Origin: Microbacterium sp. A20
GTDB lineage: Bacteria; Actinomycetota; Actinomycetes; Actinomycetales; Microbacteriaceae
Direction of reading: 5' to 3'
Assembly (NCBI RefSeq): GCF_004794515.1
Contig: NZ_SSDF01000091.1
Location: 1-64,000 of the forward strand
Length of the DNA: 64,000 bases
The position numbers and the translations under genes were made by a program. The first letter of the stretch is position 1. Every line of letters begins with the position of its first letter. Below the pieces are notes generated by a model. That model was not told the DNA's origin. It made no database searches and worked only from the letters and a program-made list of their open reading frames with translations. Shown here piece by piece: positions 24,538 to 32,458 of this stretch.

Positions 24538-25092
24538 ATGACCAGCATCGACATTCCCGGCTACCGTCCCGGCACCTGGGTGCTCGACCCCTCGCACAGC
24601 GAGGTGACGTTCAGCGTCCGCCACATGATGATCTCCAAGGTGCGCGGCACCTTCGGCGTCAAGAACGCGACCCTGATCGCGCCCGAGAACCCGCTCGAGG
24701 CCAAGGTCGAGGCTTCTGTCGACGTCACCTCGGTCGACACGAACGACGAGGGCCGCGACGCCCACCTGCGCTCCGCGGACTTCTTCGACACCGAGAACTT
24801 CCCGACGATGGAGTTCGTCTCCACCGGCGCGCGCGTCAAGGGCGACGAGCTCTTCGTCGACGGCGACCTCACCATCCGCGGCATCACCAAGCCGGTCAGC
24901 TTCGAGCTCGACTTCGGCGGCTTCGGCACCGACCCGTATGGCAACTACAAGGCGGGCGCTTCCGCGAAGACCGTCATCAACCGCGAGGACTTCGGTCTCA
25001 CCTGGAACGCCGCACTCGAGACCGGTGGCGTGCTCGTGGGCAAGGACATCACGATCAACCTCGACCTGCAGGGCGCGCTGCAGCAGGACTGA
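24538..25092 (+). CDS. YceI family protein
   Basis: A 184-aa lipocalin-like beta-barrel protein. Some family members bind polyisoprenoids, and they are often induced by stress or acid. The family layout is clear: WVLDPSHSEVTFSVRHMMISKVRGTF at the N-terminus, VDVTSVDTNDEGRDAHLRSADFFD in the centre, and NREDFGLTWNAALETGGVLVGKDITINLDL at the C-terminus. There is no signal peptide, so this copy is cytoplasmic. CGGAGGAG before the ATG is a strong ribosome-binding site and fixes the start. Confidence 0.93.
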   Translation: MTSIDIPGYRPGTWVLDPSHSEVTFSVRHMMISKVRGTFGVKNATLIAPENPLEAKVEASVDVTSVDTNDEGRDAHLRSADFFDTENFPTMEFVSTGARVKGDELFVDGDLTIRGITKPVSFELDFGGFGTDPYGNYKAGASAKTVINREDFGLTWNAALETGGVLVGKDITINLDLQGALQQD

Positions 25093-25111
25093 TCCCGTCA
25101 GGCGGTTCCTC

Positions 25112-25141
25112 GAACCCCGGGCCCGTCAGGGCTCGGGGTTC
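25112..25141. terminator. Bidirectional terminator between yceI and the MFS gene
   Basis: A 13-bp stem with one G-U pair (GAACCCCGGGCCC with GGGCTCGGGGTTC) closes a GTCA loop. It overlaps the MFS stop codon (25126-25128), and TCTGCG follows on the plus strand. Confidence 0.75.
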
Positions 25142-26418
25142 TCTGCGTCGTAGTCGTGGAAGCGGCGGTTGCGGCGCGAGAGCATCGCGACGAGGGCGAT
25201 CACCAGGACCCCGCCGAGCAGCGGGGGGAACCACAGAGTGGTCAACGTGGCGAGCGTGCCGGCGTAGAGGGCTCCGACCCGCGGGCCACCGGCCACGACC
25301 ACGACGAACAGGCCCTGCAGTCGTCCGCGCATCGCATCGGGCACCGCCGCCTGCATCATCGTGTTGCGGTAGATCGAGCTGACGTTGTCGGACGCGCCCG
25401 AGAGTGCGAGCGCCACGCAAGCGGCGACGATCAGGCCGATGTTCGGGGCGTCTTCGCCGGCGGGCGCGGAGAACGCCCCGATCAGCAGCACCACACCGAA
25501 GAGCAGGATCGATGCACCGTAGGCCTCGACAGCCCGCGCGATGCCGCGTCCGTGCCACCGGTACTGAACGACGCGGCCGGAGAACATGCTGGACGCGAAG
25601 GTTCCGACCGCGACGGCCGCCGTGAGGATTCCAGTCGTCACGGCACCACCGCCCAGGAGGACGGTGCCGAGGGCGGGGAAGAGCACGAGGGGCTGCCCGA
25701 ACGTCATCGCGATGATGTCGATGATGTACTGCATCCGGATGTTGCCTGCCCTGCGCAGGAAGCGCCAGCCGTCGACGAGCGACTCCAGCCCGGGGCGCAC
25801 GATCTCGCCCTCCGGCCGCAGCACCGGGAGCGTCCACAGGCCGAGGAACATCGACAGCATCAGCACGACGTCGATCGTGTAGGTCCAGCCATAGCCGGTG
25901 AGGGCCACGAGCAAGCCGGCCAGTGCGGGGCCCGCCATGACCGTGAGGCCGAAGGCGACTCCGTTGAGTGCGGATGCCGCGGCCAGCTGACCCCGGGGGA
26001 TGAGGCGCGGCACGATCGCCGTACGCGTGGCCATGCCCACAGAGTTCGCGGCGGAGTTGATCATGCTGAGTGCGTACAGCCACCAGATCGTCTCGGTGCC
26101 GGTCCAGGTGAGCGCGGCGAGCAGTGCGGTCGATGCAAATGTGATGGTCGCCGCGATCAGGGCCACCCGGCGCCGGTCGAACGCGTCCGCGAGCATCCCG
26201 CCGTACAGCCCGGCGAGGATCATCGGGATGAGTCCGGCGACCGCGATCATCGAGACGGCGAACGTGCTCTCGGTGAGCACGAACACATGCAGCATCACGG
26301 TGACGATCGTCAACTGGCCACCGATGCCGGCGAGGGTCGATCCGATCCACATCCGCGCGAAGGCGGGACTGGTCTTGAGAGGAGTGAGGTCGATCAGGTG
26401 ACCGCGTCGGCCGCTCAC
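25126..26418 (-). CDS. MFS transporter (EntS/MdtG-like, 12 TM)
   Basis: A 430-aa major facilitator protein of the group that includes enterobactin exporters and macrolide-efflux-like carriers (DUF894/MFS_3 type). Twelve hydrophobic helices are visible; GLYGGMLADAFDRRRVALI is the loop 2-3 MFS motif and MRGRLQGLFVV the matching C-half motif. The GTG start (26418) is chosen because it overlaps the stop of a leaderless 7-codon ORF and leads straight into LTPLKTSPAFARMWIGSTLAGIG, the usual family start. The substrate is unknown. Confidence 0.88.
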   Translation of the reverse strand: MSGRRGHLIDLTPLKTSPAFARMWIGSTLAGIGGQLTIVTVMLHVFVLTESTFAVSMIAVAGLIPMILAGLYGGMLADAFDRRRVALIAATITFASTALLAALTWTGTETIWWLYALSMINSAANSVGMATRTAIVPRLIPRGQLAAASALNGVAFGLTVMAGPALAGLLVALTGYGWTYTIDVVLMLSMFLGLWTLPVLRPEGEIVRPGLESLVDGWRFLRRAGNIRMQYIIDIIAMTFGQPLVLFPALGTVLLGGGAVTTGILTAAVAVGTFASSMFSGRVVQYRWHGRGIARAVEAYGASILLFGVVLLIGAFSAPAGEDAPNIGLIVAACVALALSGASDNVSSIYRNTMMQAAVPDAMRGRLQGLFVVVVAGGPRVGALYAGTLATLTTLWFPPLLGGVLVIALVAMLSRRNRRFHDYDAENPEP

Positions 26419-26438
26419 TCGTCGATCTTCTTCTGCAC
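26415..26438 (-). CDS. Leaderless 7-codon ORF coupled to the MFS gene
   Basis: On the minus strand a GTG lies exactly six bases after TAGGCT. It opens a frame of seven codons (start, Gln, Lys, Lys, Ile, Asp, Glu) ending in a TGA that overlaps the MFS start codon (GTGA). This would let ribosomes load on a leaderless mRNA and reinitiate at the MFS gene, which has no ribosome-binding site of its own. Read from sequence alone; translation is inferred. Confidence 0.5.
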   Translation of the reverse strand: MQKKIDE

Positions 26439-26450
26439 CGTTCGAGCCTA
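26439..26450 (-). promoter_or_regulatory. Promoter of the 7-codon ORF and MFS gene
   Basis: On the minus strand, TAGGCT (26445-26450), then six bases, then GTG 26438. Confidence 0.55.
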
Positions 26451-26507
26451 GTTGACCCCGATCGGGCCGCGGCCTCGGCGTTGTCACGCGGGGGACCCCT
26501 CGGCTGG

Positions 26508-26513
26508 TAGACT
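26508..26513 (+). promoter_or_regulatory. Putative -10 of rpsO
   Basis: TAGACT would start transcription near 26520, giving an 85-base leader with a GAGAGGGGA ribosome-binding site. A TTGTCA (26481-26486) is present, but its 21-base spacing is too long for a normal -35. Confidence 0.5.
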
Positions 26514-26604
26514 CTTCAGGTTGCCGTTCGATCGGCCGCGGATAAAGAGAGCCCTCGCATCAGGCGTCGGGCGCCGCGCAACAAGCAGAGAGGGGATCGA
26601 ATCT

Positions 26605-26874
26605 ATGGCACTGGAAGCAGACGTCAAGAAGGCGATCATCGAAGAGTACGCGACGCACCCCGGTGACACCGGATCCCCCGAGGTGCAGGTCGCAATGCTG
26701 ACGCAGCGCATCAAGGACCTCACCGAGCACCTCAAGGAGCACAAGCACGACCACCACTCGCGTCGTGGTCTGTTCCTGCTCGTCGGTCAGCGCCGTCGCC
26801 TGCTGGGTTACCTGCAGGACATCGACATCAACCGCTACCGGTCGCTCATCGAGCGTCTCGGCCTGCGTCGATAA
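26605..26874 (+). CDS. rpsO: 30S ribosomal protein S15
   Basis: A component of the 30S platform that binds the 16S rRNA three-way junction (89 aa, normal length). The sequence contains the S15 signature: [35 protein letters not shown] and [15 protein letters not shown] 26605 has a ribosome-binding site; the longer frame upstream is leader. In most bacteria pnp follows directly, but here a terminator and about 27.7 kb of other genes separate them. Confidence 0.98.
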   Translation: MALEADVKKAIIEEYATHPGDTGSPEVQVAMLTQRIKDLTEHLKEHKHDHHSRRGLFLLVGQRRRLLGYLQDIDINRYRSLIERLGLRR

Positions 26875-26915
26875 AGCAAGGCGATCCTGCGTTCAATCGC
26901 GCAGAACATTCTTGA

Positions 26916-26946
26916 GAAGGCCGCCCCACGGTGTGGGGCGGCCTTC
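26916..26946 (+). terminator. Terminator of rpsO
   Basis: A 14-bp perfect stem (GAAGGCCGCCCCAC at 26916-26929 with its complement at 26933-26946) and a GGT loop, followed by GTCGTGTTC. The convergent MFS gene ends eight bases downstream, so it may serve both. Confidence 0.88.
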
Positions 26947-26953
26947 GTCGTGT

Positions 26954-28171
26954 TCAGGGGCGTGCGGGCACCACAGACGGCACCTGCAGGTCGACCGGGC
27001 GGCAGCGGATCACGAACCCCACGACCAGGGCGAGCGCCGCGGCGCACACGATCATGAACACGAGGCTCGCCGTCCAGCCGGCGGTGAGGTCGTGCAGGAC
27101 CCCGACGAGAAGACTCCCCGCGCCGGCGAAGGCGTAGCCGATGCCCTGCGCCACAGCTGACAGCACGCCCGCCGAGGCCTCGTTCGCGGCGAGCATCACG
27201 ATGAGCGCGAGCGAGAGCCCGAACGTCGCGCTCTGCACGGCGCCGAGCACGACGGTGATCGCGATGTACGACTCGTCGCCGGAAGCGAGCCAGACGAACG
27301 CCGCCAACATCGCTATACCGAGGCCCGGACCGAACCAGAGCAGCACACGGCGGCGTCGGGCGAGGATCGGCGCGACGAGCGTCGGCACCAGGCCCGCGAC
27401 GCTGGTCAGCGCGAGCAGCCAGCCGGCGGTCTGCGCGTCCACACCGCGATCTCCGAGGATGCGGGGGAGCCACGAGGCCACTGCGAAGAACAGCATGGCC
27501 TGCAGGCCGAACATCGCGGTGATCAGTGCGACGGTCGGTCGGGCCGACCGGGGCAACGTCATCCGAGACGAAGAAGGCGGAGGAGCATCCGAGCGCAGTG
27601 CCACGCCGACCATGGCGCCCGCGGCGATCAGAGCCGGCACGGCCCAGAGCCCGAGTGCCACGGCGGGCCCGCCGACCGCCTGGCTCAGCGGCACGGCGAG
27701 TCCCGCCCCGAGCGCGGCGCCTGCGCTGAACGACATGCTGCTCAGGCCGATCCAGAGTCCGCCCGCCCGAAGGGACTTCAGGTACTGCGGGAGCAGGGTC
27801 CCTGCAGCCATGATCGATACCCCGGCGAGGAACGTCCCCGCGAGCATGCCCCCGGGAACGGCGACCCGCAGCGCGAGCGCCCCGGCGAGCGCCACCATGG
27901 TCCAGATCAGCGCCCTGGTCACGCCGAGACGGCGGGCGAGCAGCGGCCCGACCGGTGCACTGATCCCGAAGGCGATCACCGGCAGCGTCGCCAGGAGGTT
28001 CAGCTGCACCGGTGCGAGGTCGAACGCCACCCTCGTCGGCTCGAGCAGAGCGGCGACCGAGGTGATCGCCGGGCGCAGGTTGAGCCCGATCAGCAGGGCT
28101 GCGCCGAGCCCGACCGCGCGATCGCGGAACTCGCTGCCTCGACGCTCAGAGCGCGAGGACACGAAGGCCAT
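26954..28171 (-). CDS. CynX/NimT-type MFS transporter
   Basis: A 405-aa, 12-helix transporter of the cyanate/2-nitroimidazole (CynX/NimT) branch of the MFS. The opening GLNLRPAITSVAALLEPTR matches this branch closely, and ISAPVGPLLARRLGV is the loop 2-3 motif. The start is ambiguous: ATG 28171, GTG 28162 and GTG 28183 are all in frame, and none has a clear ribosome-binding site because all overlap the end of the amidohydrolase gene. It is the last gene of the opp-amidohydrolase operon and probably moves a substrate, intermediate or product of that pathway. Confidence 0.85.
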   Translation of the reverse strand: MAFVSSRSERRGSEFRDRAVGLGAALLIGLNLRPAITSVAALLEPTRVAFDLAPVQLNLLATLPVIAFGISAPVGPLLARRLGVTRALIWTMVALAGALALRVAVPGGMLAGTFLAGVSIMAAGTLLPQYLKSLRAGGLWIGLSSMSFSAGAALGAGLAVPLSQAVGGPAVALGLWAVPALIAAGAMVGVALRSDAPPPSSSRMTLPRSARPTVALITAMFGLQAMLFFAVASWLPRILGDRGVDAQTAGWLLALTSVAGLVPTLVAPILARRRRVLLWFGPGLGIAMLAAFVWLASGDESYIAITVVLGAVQSATFGLSLALIVMLAANEASAGVLSAVAQGIGYAFAGAGSLLVGVLHDLTAGWTASLVFMIVCAAALALVVGFVIRCRPVDLQVPSVVPARP

Positions 28172-29354
28172 CGGCGACCACACGGCCGTCGTGCATGACG
28201 AGTCGGTCGACTCCTCGGTCCATCACCGCGCTGGTGGGCGTCTCGCCATCGACCAGGACCAGATCGGCCCGGTCGCCGACAGCCAGGCCGGGTCGGTCGT
28301 CGACCCCCTTGAGGCGCGGAGACGAGGCGGACATGATGCTCGCGCCACCCATCGTCGCGACGGCGAGAGCCATCTCGATGTGGTCGTCGCGGCGGAAACC
28401 GTTGGTGAAGGCCAGCTGCCAGGTGCGGTCGAGCATGTCTGTGTTGCCGTACGGGCTCCAGTAGTCGCGCTGGCCATCCTGACCGAGCCCGATCCGCACT
28501 CCGGCCTCGACGAGCTGTACCAGCGAGAGCTGGTTGCTGGTCGACGGGGCGACCGTGGCCATCGAGATGTCGAGCTCGGCGAACTCCTCGATCAGACGAC
28601 GGCTGGTGGCCTCGCTCACCGAACCGAGTTCGTACGCGTGCGACATTGTGACTTTGCCCTGCATGCCGAGCGCACGTGTTCGTTCCATCACGAGCTCGGT
28701 GCTGAACACCCCGAGCGCACCGGGCTCGTGCAGGTGGATGTCGACCTCGACCTGGTACTTCTCGGCGAGACCGAACACGATGTCCAGGTGCTTGGCGGGG
28801 TCACGGTCGAGCTGTGACGGATCGATGCCGCCGATCACGTCCGCGCCCTGCTTGAGGGACTCCTCCAAGTACTCGACCGTCCCTTCTTCGCGAAGGATGC
28901 CGGCCTGGGGGAAGGTCATCACCTGCACGTCGGCGTGCCCGGCGAACTTCTCCTTCGCCGCGATCACCGCGTCGAACTTCTCGAGCTTGCAGTCGACGTC
29001 GACCTGCGCGTAGGAGCGGACGCGAGTCGTCCCCCGGGCGATCATTCGCTCGAGGGTACCGGCCACGCGGGTGGGAAGGTCGATCTCCGCATTGCGCCAG
29101 TTCTCGCGGTCGTTCATCATCATGCCCCAGACCCCGGGAGCGCCGGTGTGCTCACGGAACGGCAGTCCGATCCGGGTCGAATCCAGGTGCACGTGCACGT
29201 CGCTGAAGGAGGGCAGCAGAAGCCGGCCACGTCCGTCGACGTCATCGCCGGACACGGGCGCCTCTTCATGAGGGAGGATCCGGGTGATGCGCCCGTCCTC
29301 GATCAGGACATCGGAGGCGGAGCCGCCCCAGGGGCGCACGTCACGAATCAGCAT
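28146..29354 (-). CDS. Amidohydrolase, cytosine deaminase-like
   Basis: A 402-aa metal-dependent amidohydrolase of the cytosine deaminase / N-isopropylammelide hydrolase (AtzC) type. The metal-binding His pair is intact in SDVHVHLD (54, 56), followed by HLHEPG, SHAYELG and the Asp in GLGQDGQRDYW. An AGGAAAG ribosome-binding site precedes ATG 29354, which overlaps the end of the upstream ABC ATPase gene by 14 bases. It is expected to deaminate or hydrolyse an N-heterocycle or amide brought in by the linked ABC importer. The exact substrate cannot be read. Confidence 0.86.
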   Translation of the reverse strand: MLIRDVRPWGGSASDVLIEDGRITRILPHEEAPVSGDDVDGRGRLLLPSFSDVHVHLDSTRIGLPFREHTGAPGVWGMMMNDRENWRNAEIDLPTRVAGTLERMIARGTTRVRSYAQVDVDCKLEKFDAVIAAKEKFAGHADVQVMTFPQAGILREEGTVEYLEESLKQGADVIGGIDPSQLDRDPAKHLDIVFGLAEKYQVEVDIHLHEPGALGVFSTELVMERTRALGMQGKVTMSHAYELGSVSEATSRRLIEEFAELDISMATVAPSTSNQLSLVQLVEAGVRIGLGQDGQRDYWSPYGNTDMLDRTWQLAFTNGFRRDDHIEMALAVATMGGASIMSASSPRLKGVDDRPGLAVGDRADLVLVDGETPTSAVMDRGVDRLVMHDGRVVADGLRVLAL

Positions 29355-30372
29355 GGACTTTCCTTTCTTCGGGGGAGCCGAGCCGCGACGCGAGGTCGGC
29401 GGCTTCAGCGAGATGATGGCACGCGGCGTCGCCGGTGGGAACCTGATCCACGCACTGCCGGCGCCTGTCTTCGTCGAGAAGGGGCAGCACCGGGCAACGT
29501 GTGCGGAACACGCACCCGCTGGGCGGGTTCGACGGATGGGGCAGGTCGCCGACGAGACGGATGCGCCGACTGCGATCGGCTGTGGGATCGGGGCTCGGAA
29601 CGGAGGACAGCAGCGACTGCGTGTACGGGTGCTGTGGAGCGCCGAACACCGCGTCCCTGGTGCCGTGCTCCATGATGCGCCCGAGGTACATGACGGCGAC
29701 CTCGTCGGCGAAGTGCTTGACGACCGACAGGTCGTGCGCGATGAACACGTAGGAGATGCCGGTGTCGGCCTGGATGTCCTGCAGCAGGTTGATGACCTGC
29801 GCCTGAACCGAGACGTCGAGGGCTGATACCGGCTCGTCGCAGACCACGACGTCGGGCTCCAGAGCGAGCGCCCTGGCGATGCCGACACGCTGCTTCTGTC
29901 CACCCGAGAACTCATGCGGGAAGCGGTTGTAGTGCTCCGGGCGCAGACCCACCCTGTCCATCAGAGCCGCGACGCGGTTCTTCATACCCTCCTTGGGGGC
30001 GATGCCCTGGGCCTGAAGGGGGGCCGCGATCGCCGCACCGACGCTCTGCCGCGGGTTCAACGACGAGGAAGGGTTCTGGAACACCATCTGCACGCGGCGC
30101 CGGAACTGCTGCAGGTCCGCTCCGCGCAACTGCGAGACGTCGGCGCCGTCCAGCAGGATCCGCCCCGACGTGGGAGTGAGCAGGCGCATCAGCAGCCGTC
30201 CGGTGGTGGACTTGCCGCAGCCGGATTCACCGACCAAGCCCAGTGTCGATCCGCGTTCGAGCGTGAAGGAGACCCCGTCCACCGCTTTCACCTGCGAGGA
30301 ACCGCGCAGGAACCCCTTGCTGACGCTGAAATGCTTGGCGAGGTTCTCGACGCTCAGCAGCGGTTCGCTCAT
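29341..30372 (-). CDS. ABC transporter ATP-binding protein, OppF/DppF type
   Basis: A 343-aa ATPase subunit of an oligopeptide-type importer. Walker [11 protein letters not shown]-loop [14 protein letters not shown], signature FSGGQKQR, Walker [15 protein letters not shown] and the H-loop in IAHDLS are present. The C-terminal oligo_HPY region has [16 protein letters not shown] and a cysteine cluster (GCVFRTRCP) that can bind Fe-S. Its ATG 30372 overlaps the OppD stop by four bases. Together with OppB, OppC, OppD and the binding protein it forms a complete importer. Confidence 0.94.
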   Translation of the reverse strand: MSEPLLSVENLAKHFSVSKGFLRGSSQVKAVDGVSFTLERGSTLGLVGESGCGKSTTGRLLMRLLTPTSGRILLDGADVSQLRGADLQQFRRRVQMVFQNPSSSLNPRQSVGAAIAAPLQAQGIAPKEGMKNRVAALMDRVGLRPEHYNRFPHEFSGGQKQRVGIARALALEPDVVVCDEPVSALDVSVQAQVINLLQDIQADTGISYVFIAHDLSVVKHFADEVAVMYLGRIMEHGTRDAVFGAPQHPYTQSLLSSVPSPDPTADRSRRIRLVGDLPHPSNPPSGCVFRTRCPVLPLLDEDRRRQCVDQVPTGDAACHHLAEAADLASRLGSPEERKVHADS

Positions 30373-31391
30373 CGGGCCACCTCCTGCAGATCGAGCGTGG
30401 GAGTCGTGACGTCGATGTCCGTGAGGTGGCAGCGGGCACGGTGGTCGGTGCCGACCACCGTGAGGCCGGGGCGCTCGGTGCGGCATCTGTCGTCCGGGAC
30501 GAGCGCTGCGACGGGGCAGCGATTGGCGAAGAGGCAGCCCTGCGGGAGATCGAGCAGCGAGGGCGGGAAGCCGGGGATGGGCGTGAGGCGCCCTGCGTCG
30601 TCGACCATCGAGGGCATGGATGCGAGCAGGCCCTGGGCGTAGGGGTGCGCGGTCCGGAAAAACAGGTCGTGCACGCCGGCCTCTTCCACGCACTGGCCGC
30701 CGTACATGACGACGACGCGCCGGCAGACTTCGGCGACGACGCCTAGATCGTGCGTGACGAAGATCACGGCGGAACCGGTCTCCGCCTGGAGCGATCCGAT
30801 CAGATCGAGGATCTGCGCCTGCACCGTGACATCGAGCGCCGTGGTCGGCTCGTCGGCGATCAGGAGCTCCGGTTCGCAGATGAGGGCCATCGCGATCATC
30901 GCCCGCTGCCGCATGCCGCCGGAGAACTCGTGAGGGTACGAGTCGTATCGTGCCACCGGGTCGGGGATGCCGACGCGGTTCAGCATCTCGATCGCCTGGG
31001 CCTTCGCGGCTTTCGCGCTCACTCGGTTGTGCACGCGATACGCCTCGGAGATCTGCCGACCCACGGTGTAGAACGGGTGCATGGCCGAGAGCGGATCCTG
31101 GAAGATCATCCCGATCTTGCGACCACGATACGGGCGCATCTCGCTCTCGCTGAGCGGCACCAGATCCGTGCCGTCGAACAGGACCTGTCCGGTGACCCGG
31201 GCGCTGGTGCCCTTGAGGAGCCCCATCAGGGTCTGACTGGTCACCGTCTTCCCGGAACCGGACTCGCCGACGATGCCGACGGTCTCTCCGCGCTGCACGA
31301 CGAGGTCCATGCCGTTCACGGCATTGACCAGACCATCGTCGGTGGGGAAGGTCACCCGCAGATCGCGGATGTCGAGGATCGGCGTGGTCAT
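30369..31391 (-). CDS. ABC transporter ATP-binding protein, OppD/DppD type
   Basis: A 340-aa ATPase that pairs with the OppF-type subunit. Walker [10 protein letters not shown]-loop [13 protein letters not shown], signature FSGGMRQR, Walker [15 protein letters not shown] and FVTHDLG are present, with [13 protein letters not shown] and a GCLFANRCP cysteine motif at the C-terminus. It overlaps the permease gene upstream by one base and oppF downstream by four, so the operon is tightly coupled. Confidence 0.94.
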   Translation of the reverse strand: MTTPILDIRDLRVTFPTDDGLVNAVNGMDLVVQRGETVGIVGESGSGKTVTSQTLMGLLKGTSARVTGQVLFDGTDLVPLSESEMRPYRGRKIGMIFQDPLSAMHPFYTVGRQISEAYRVHNRVSAKAAKAQAIEMLNRVGIPDPVARYDSYPHEFSGGMRQRAMIAMALICEPELLIADEPTTALDVTVQAQILDLIGSLQAETGSAVIFVTHDLGVVAEVCRRVVVMYGGQCVEEAGVHDLFFRTAHPYAQGLLASMPSMVDDAGRLTPIPGFPPSLLDLPQGCLFANRCPVAALVPDDRCRTERPGLTVVGTDHRARCHLTDIDVTTPTLDLQEVAR

Positions 31392-32389
31392 CAGTTGACT
31401 CTCACTCTCGGGTCGACGCTGGCATACACGAGGTCAACGATGACGTTCGCGGTGATGATGAAGAAGGCGGCGAGCATCGTGATCGCCATGGTGACCGGCA
31501 GGTCTCCCGAGGTGGCTGCCCGCACCGCGGTGAACCCGAGACCGGGGACGGAGAAGATCTGCTCCGTCAGCACGGCACCGCCGAGCAGGGCGCCGATGTC
31601 CAGGCCCAGCATGGTGATGATCGGAGTGATGCCGGCACGGACCCCGTGGGTCGTGATGCGTCCGGGACTCAGACCCTTCGCACGCGCCGTGCGCATGTAG
31701 TCCTCGCCGAAGGTCTCGATCATGTTGTTCCGCGTGATGCGGATGTACTGCGCACTGAACAGGATGGCCAGCGCGACCCAGGGGAGCAGGTAGTTCGTGA
31801 ACCACGCCCCGGGTCCGGCGGGGCCGAACGGGGAGGAGATCTGATTGCTCGTGAACGGCAGCCAGTGCAGTGCGCTCACGAACACGAGCAGGAGCAGCAG
31901 CCCGGTGACAGGGACGGGGAGCGAGACGCCCACGGATGCGGCGCCGACGATGATCTTGTCCGTCGCCCTGCCCTTGCGGAGCGCGGCGAGGAGCCCGAGG
32001 CCGACGCCGACCACGGTCCACAGCACGACAGCGCCGACGGCGATGGAGATCGTGTAGGGGAGCGCCCGGACGATGACGTCGGTGACGTTCTCGTTCGTCT
32101 GGAACGACTTGCCCAGGCAGGGCCAGGCGCACACCTGCTCGGCGCCGGGGGCTCCGATGAGCCGTTCGCTGAAGAACCCACTGAGGTAGGTGAAGTACTG
32201 CACCAGGAACGGCTTGTCCATGCCGAGAGCGACGCGCGCCTGGTCGATGCGGTCAGGGGTGCACTCCTGGCCACAGGCGGCTGCCGCAGGGTCTGCCGGG
32301 CCGATCTGGAACAGGGCGAACGTCACGAAGCTCACGACGAGCAGGAGGATGACCAGCGCGGTCACGCGGCGGACGATGAATCCGAACAT
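31391..32389 (-). CDS. ABC transporter permease, OppB/DppB type
   Basis: A 332-aa inner-membrane permease. It begins with the typical first helix (FGFIVRRVTALVILLLVVSFVTFALF) and has six helices. The EAA-loop region reads DYMRTARAKGLSPGRITTHG, the contact site for the ATPases. A Cys-containing periplasmic insert (ACGQECTPDRI ... CAWPCLG) follows the first helix. A hairpin separates it from the binding-protein gene upstream. Confidence 0.93.
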   Translation of the reverse strand: MFGFIVRRVTALVILLLVVSFVTFALFQIGPADPAAAACGQECTPDRIDQARVALGMDKPFLVQYFTYLSGFFSERLIGAPGAEQVCAWPCLGKSFQTNENVTDVIVRALPYTISIAVGAVVLWTVVGVGLGLLAALRKGRATDKIIVGAASVGVSLPVPVTGLLLLLVFVSALHWLPFTSNQISSPFGPAGPGAWFTNYLLPWVALAILFSAQYIRITRNNMIETFGEDYMRTARAKGLSPGRITTHGVRAGITPIITMLGLDIGALLGGAVLTEQIFSVPGLGFTAVRAATSGDLPVTMAITMLAAFFIITANVIVDLVYASVDPRVRVN

Positions 32390-32400
32390 TGCTGTCCCGT

Positions 32401-32432
32401 ACGGGGCCGACCGACCAAGCGGTCGGCCCCGT
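32401..32432 (-). terminator. Intercistronic hairpin between the binding-protein and permease genes
   Basis: A perfect 12-bp stem (ACGGGGCCGACC/GGTCGGCCCCGT) with an 8-base loop in the 69-base gap. On the coding (minus) strand no U-run follows. It is more likely to protect the upstream message or partly terminate, giving more binding protein than permease. Confidence 0.6.
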
Positions 32433-32458
32433 CCTTTCCGGAGGTGTCGTGTCGGGCG

